Part shown: piece by piece, positions 61,575 through 64,000 of the stretch
Numbering within the stretch: the stretch's first letter is position 1
How the letters are laid out: each line of letters opens with the position of its first letter
Source: Chryseobacterium rhizoplanae
GTDB taxonomy: Bacteria > Bacteroidota > Bacteroidia > Flavobacteriales > Weeksellaceae
Assembly (NCBI RefSeq): GCF_900182655.1
Contig: NZ_FXTC01000006.1
Coordinates: 1-64,000, forward strand
Direction: 5' to 3'
Length of the DNA: 64,000 bases
Position numbers and translations under genes: made by a program
The notes under the pieces: generated by a model
Database searches by the model: none
Seen by the model: only the letters and a program-made list of their open reading frames with translations
Told to the model about the DNA's origin: nothing

Positions 61575-61627
61575 CACCAGAGATTTATCATAATTATAAA
61601 GGCAAAAAAGTAATTTAAGAAACTGAT

Positions 61628-62224
61628 ATGGTTTACAAAATCCGCGTAATATTAGATGCGAAAGAAGATATTTTCCGTGATGTAGAAGTTAAGGGAAAAC
61701 AAACGTTATGGAACTTACACTTAGGAATTAAAAGTGCATTCAGTCTGCAGGGAGATGAGCTTTCTACTTTTAATCTGTTAGAAAATGACGGAACAATCGT
61801 AAAAAGTGTCCCATTGGAAGATATGAGTGATGATGGTGATGGTGAGATTATGTCAGATGTTTACATTGATGAAGCTTTTGAAAGTGTAGGCGACAAAGCA
61901 CAGTTCCAATATGGGCTTCTTGACCTTTGGGAATTTTTCTGTGAACTTGTAGAAGTAATTGAAGAAACGAAAGGAGTTAACTATCCTATCACAGTATACA
62001 GATTCGGAAACGTTCCGTTGAAGGCCCCTAGCAAAAACGGAAGTGCCGGAGGATCCAAAAAGAAATCAGCAATGCCTTTGGCAGATGATGAGTTTGGTTT
62101 TGATGAAGACTTTGTATCAGGAGGAAACTTTTCAGATGAAGACGACAGTTTCGATGATGAGGAAGAAGAAGACTACAATGACGATGTCTTTGATGATGAG
62201 GATGACAATGATGACGAAAGATAG
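61628..62224 (+). CDS. Plasmid pRiA4b ORF-3-like / IS1096 TnpR-like acidic protein
   Basis: A 198-residue protein with the pRiA4b ORF-3-type N-terminus: VYKIRVILDAKEDIFRDVEV, KGKQTLWNLHLGIKSAFSLQ and DLWEFFCELVEVIEETKG. Family names (IS1096 TnpR-like, plasmid ORF-3) come from mobile elements, but such proteins are common chromosomal genes in Bacteroidota with no known role. The C-terminal 50 residues are very acidic (ADDEFGFDEDFVSGGNFSDE, DDSFDDEEEEDYNDDVFDDE), likely unstructured. No transposon ends are visible around it. It has its own promoter-like site and a perfect terminator. Confidence 0.83.
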   Translation: MVYKIRVILDAKEDIFRDVEVKGKQTLWNLHLGIKSAFSLQGDELSTFNLLENDGTIVKSVPLEDMSDDGDGEIMSDVYIDEAFESVGDKAQFQYGLLDLWEFFCELVEVIEETKGVNYPITVYRFGNVPLKAPSKNGSAGGSKKKSAMPLADDEFGFDEDFVSGGNFSDEDDSFDDEEEEDYNDDVFDDEDDNDDER

Positions 62225-62240
62225 TCAATACAATATACTG

Positions 62241-62270
62241 GCCCCGGATTTTAATCCGGGGCTTTTTTTT
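62241..62270 (+). terminator. Terminator of the pRiA4b ORF-3-like gene
   Basis: GCCCCGGATT-TT-AATCCGGGGC is a perfect ten-base-pair stem followed by eight T residues. Confidence 0.9.
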
Positions 62271-62638
62271 AAATGCTAAGGGTAAAACAGCATCATTTGA
62301 GGTTCGGGAAGTCTATTTGGAGGTCTTGAAGTGCTCATGCTAGGTCTTCAGGTTCTATTGACAGGTTGAGAACACCAAATCTCTGGTTGAAGAACCGTAA
62401 AAGAAGAGTTACAAATAGATTCGGATGAGTTTATAACCTCGAAAGTATATTCTGATACCATAAAAGAAGGTTCATATGAAAAAGACAGAATAGTGTTTTC
62501 TCCATAACGGTTGGGTTTTTTGAAAGATTTTAAAATAAAAAAGAAAATCCACCGGATACCATCAAAAAGTCTGTTCATCTGTCCGCAAATTTTGCCTTTT
62601 CCCAAAAAACAATCCTTACTTTTGTTAAAAATAGTTTA
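62271..62638. other. Intergenic region without recognisable gene
   Basis: This 368-base stretch holds no frame that I can support. A minus-strand frame at 62348-62605 has no family likeness and no context. Near its end TTTG (62591-62594), 22 bases, and TACTTTTG (62617-62624) form a likely promoter for the GH13 gene, 14 bases before the ATG. Confidence 0.5.
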
Positions 62639-63988
62639 ATGAAAAAATTAATTTTGTTAGCTGTAATTGGTCTGGGAATTGTTTCCTGTACCACTCGAAA
62701 AAATACCAGGAAAATGACAGAACTGCCAAAAGATTGGAAACATAATACAAATATCTACGAAGTAAACATAAGACAATATACCCAGGAAGGAACTTTCAAA
62801 GCGTTTGCAAAAGAAATGCCCCGCCTGAAATCTATGGGAATAAAAACCCTTTGGTTTATGCCCATCACACCCATTGCCCAGCAGAATAAAAAAGGAAGTA
62901 TGGGAAGCCCTTATGCAGCTTCAGATTATACTTCCATCAATCCTGAATTCGGAACACTGCAGGATTTTAAAGATATGGTGAATGAAGCACACAGATTGGG
63001 ATTCAAAGTAATTATAGACTGGGTGGCCAATCATACAGGTTGGGATCATGTATGGACGAAAACTCATCCCGAATTTTATCAGAAAGATCCGGACGGAAAA
63101 TTCCATATCGCTTCCGGAATGGATGATATTATTGAGCTGGATTATAAAAATCCGGAAATGCGTCAGGCTATGATAGATGCCATGAAATTCTGGGTGCAGG
63201 AAACCAATATTGATGGTTTCAGATGTGATCTCGCTTCATGGGTAGAAGTAGACTTCTGGGTGCAGGCCCGTCCCGAAGTGGAAAAAGTAAAACCTCTTTT
63301 CTGGCTGGGAGAATTTGACGAGCTGGAAAGCCCTGAATACGGTAAAGTTTTCGATGCCAGCTATTCCTGGAAATGGATGCATAAATCTGCTGATTATTAT
63401 AAAAAGAATGAACCTCTTCAGGAATTAAAAGATCTTCTGAGACAATATTCCAATATCGGAGATGCTTCAATGAGAGCATGGTTCACTACAAACCACGATG
63501 AAAATTCGTGGAACGGAACCGAATATGAAAAATATGGAGTCATCACAAAACCTATGGCAGTATTCTCTGCAACATGGAATGGTGTTCCGCTATTGTATTC
63601 AGGGCAGGAACTTCCGAATATGAAAAGACTTGAATTTTTCGAAAAAGATGTCATCAAATGGACAAATACTTATCAGGTTGCCGATTTCTATAAAACATTA
63701 TTAGATCTAAAAGCTTCCAATCCGGCCTTACGAGGAGGAGATGCTAACGTAACGACTTATCTTCTCAACACGACAGCCAATGATAAGATTCTGGCCTACG
63801 TAAGAAAAAATGGAAACGACGAAGTATTGGTGGTTTTAAATATGTCGAAAGAACCTGTTAACTTTTCAATTGAAGATGACCATGTATCCGGAACATTCAG
63901 AAATGTTTTTGATAAAACCAAAAGAGATTTCAGTCATGGAAAAGACTTTAGCTTCAAAGTTTCGGATTATGCCGTATTTGAAAAATAA
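62639..63988 (+). CDS. GH13 alpha-amylase family lipoprotein
   Basis: A 449-residue lipoprotein, MKKLILLAVIGLGIVSC with the lipobox cysteine at 17. The GH13 (alpha/beta)8 barrel is complete: region I VIIDWVANHT, region II DGFRCDLASW with the nucleophile D197, region III FWLGEFDE with the acid/base E225, and region IV TTNHDENSWN with D287. A beta-sandwich domain ends the protein (KILAYVRKNGNDEVLVVLNM). It hydrolyses alpha-glucans or maltodextrins, anchored at the periplasmic face or cell surface. It ends 12 bases before the window edge and no sus-like partners are in view, so the transport route is elsewhere or beyond the edge. Confidence 0.93.
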   Translation: MKKLILLAVIGLGIVSCTTRKNTRKMTELPKDWKHNTNIYEVNIRQYTQEGTFKAFAKEMPRLKSMGIKTLWFMPITPIAQQNKKGSMGSPYAASDYTSINPEFGTLQDFKDMVNEAHRLGFKVIIDWVANHTGWDHVWTKTHPEFYQKDPDGKFHIASGMDDIIELDYKNPEMRQAMIDAMKFWVQETNIDGFRCDLASWVEVDFWVQARPEVEKVKPLFWLGEFDELESPEYGKVFDASYSWKWMHKSADYYKKNEPLQELKDLLRQYSNIGDASMRAWFTTNHDENSWNGTEYEKYGVITKPMAVFSATWNGVPLLYSGQELPNMKRLEFFEKDVIKWTNTYQVADFYKTLLDLKASNPALRGGDANVTTYLLNTTANDKILAYVRKNGNDEVLVVLNMSKEPVNFSIEDDHVSGTFRNVFDKTKRDFSHGKDFSFKVSDYAVFEK

Positions 63989-64000
63989 TATTTAAATCTT

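Noticed and set aside
61628-62224. Part of an IS1096-like transposon
   Set aside because: Only the family name suggests it; there are no terminal repeats or transposase nearby and the gene has a normal promoter and terminator.
62348-62605. Minus-strand frame of 85 codons before the GH13 gene
   Set aside because: No family, no start context and no operon partner; residue composition looks random.

Overview
The window looks like chromosomal DNA from a Bacteroidota species of the family Weeksellaceae, most likely Chryseobacterium or a close relative. The evidence is AT-rich sequence with AT-rich intergenic regions, start regions carrying TAnnTTTG-type -7 elements instead of E. coli-like promoters, type IX secretion (T9SS) C-terminal sorting domains, gliding genes gldB and gldC, a PafA-type alkaline phosphatase like that of Elizabethkingia meningoseptica, a Bacteroidota-type Hcp (TssD), and many SusC/BtuB-like outer membrane proteins. 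No rRNA, tRNA or CRISPR array was seen.

Layout. 1-6093 (minus): a tightly packed three-gene set of T9SS propeller-like protein, secreted YD-repeat protein and DUF6443/RHS protein (cut by the left edge). 6381-9823 (minus): glycolipid-binding protein, Crp/Fnr regulator, a small double-glycine-leader cysteine-rich peptide, GNAT and VOC proteins. 9876-14762 (plus): pafA, then a cobalamin riboswitch controlling a BtuB receptor and a BtuG-like lipoprotein. 14922-22170 (minus): housekeeping genes (cca, tsaC-like, cystathionine synthase/lyase, gldC, gldB) interrupted by a REP-associated HUH transposase sitting between two 215-216 bp palindromic elements. 22226-26100 (plus): LRR protein, GNAT, a decayed GNAT, nadE, then an exported barnase-like RNase and a barstar-like inhibitor separated by a decayed GIY-YIG cassette with inverted-repeat ends.

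28458-43485 (plus) is the most distinctive region: a type VI secretion (T6SS) accessory island with hcp, vgrG, a 56-residue protein, a DUF2931 lipoprotein, a Tle1-like (DUF2235) putative lipase, a LysM protein, a PAAR-like DUF4280 protein, a 939-residue OmpA-domain protein with a hydrophobic C-terminal segment, several small lipoproteins, and a LemA/GIDE membrane pair. No sheath, baseplate or ClpV gene is in the window, so it must rely on a main T6SS locus elsewhere. The simplest reading is a spike/cargo module: VgrG and PAAR-like tip, lipase and OmpA-type cargo, and lipoproteins that may be immunity proteins.

43648-50577 carries a secreted endonuclease I with a T9SS tail, small lipoproteins, a tiny HEXXH membrane protein, an ACC-deaminase/D-cysteine desulfhydrase family enzyme, a LysM glucosaminidase and hemL. 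50896-54633 holds two paralogous amidohydrolases around an AraC-type regulator. 55171-61493 holds a beta-helix lipoprotein and a TonB-dependent receptor divergent from a PhoB/PhoR-like two-component pair. The end has a pRiA4b ORF-3-like acidic protein and a GH13 lipoprotein. Dispersed repeats occur throughout: GGGCTTTAGCCC palindromic elements (six loci), TTCGGG-type heptamer tracts (five loci, one inside a gene), and single copies of other palindromes.
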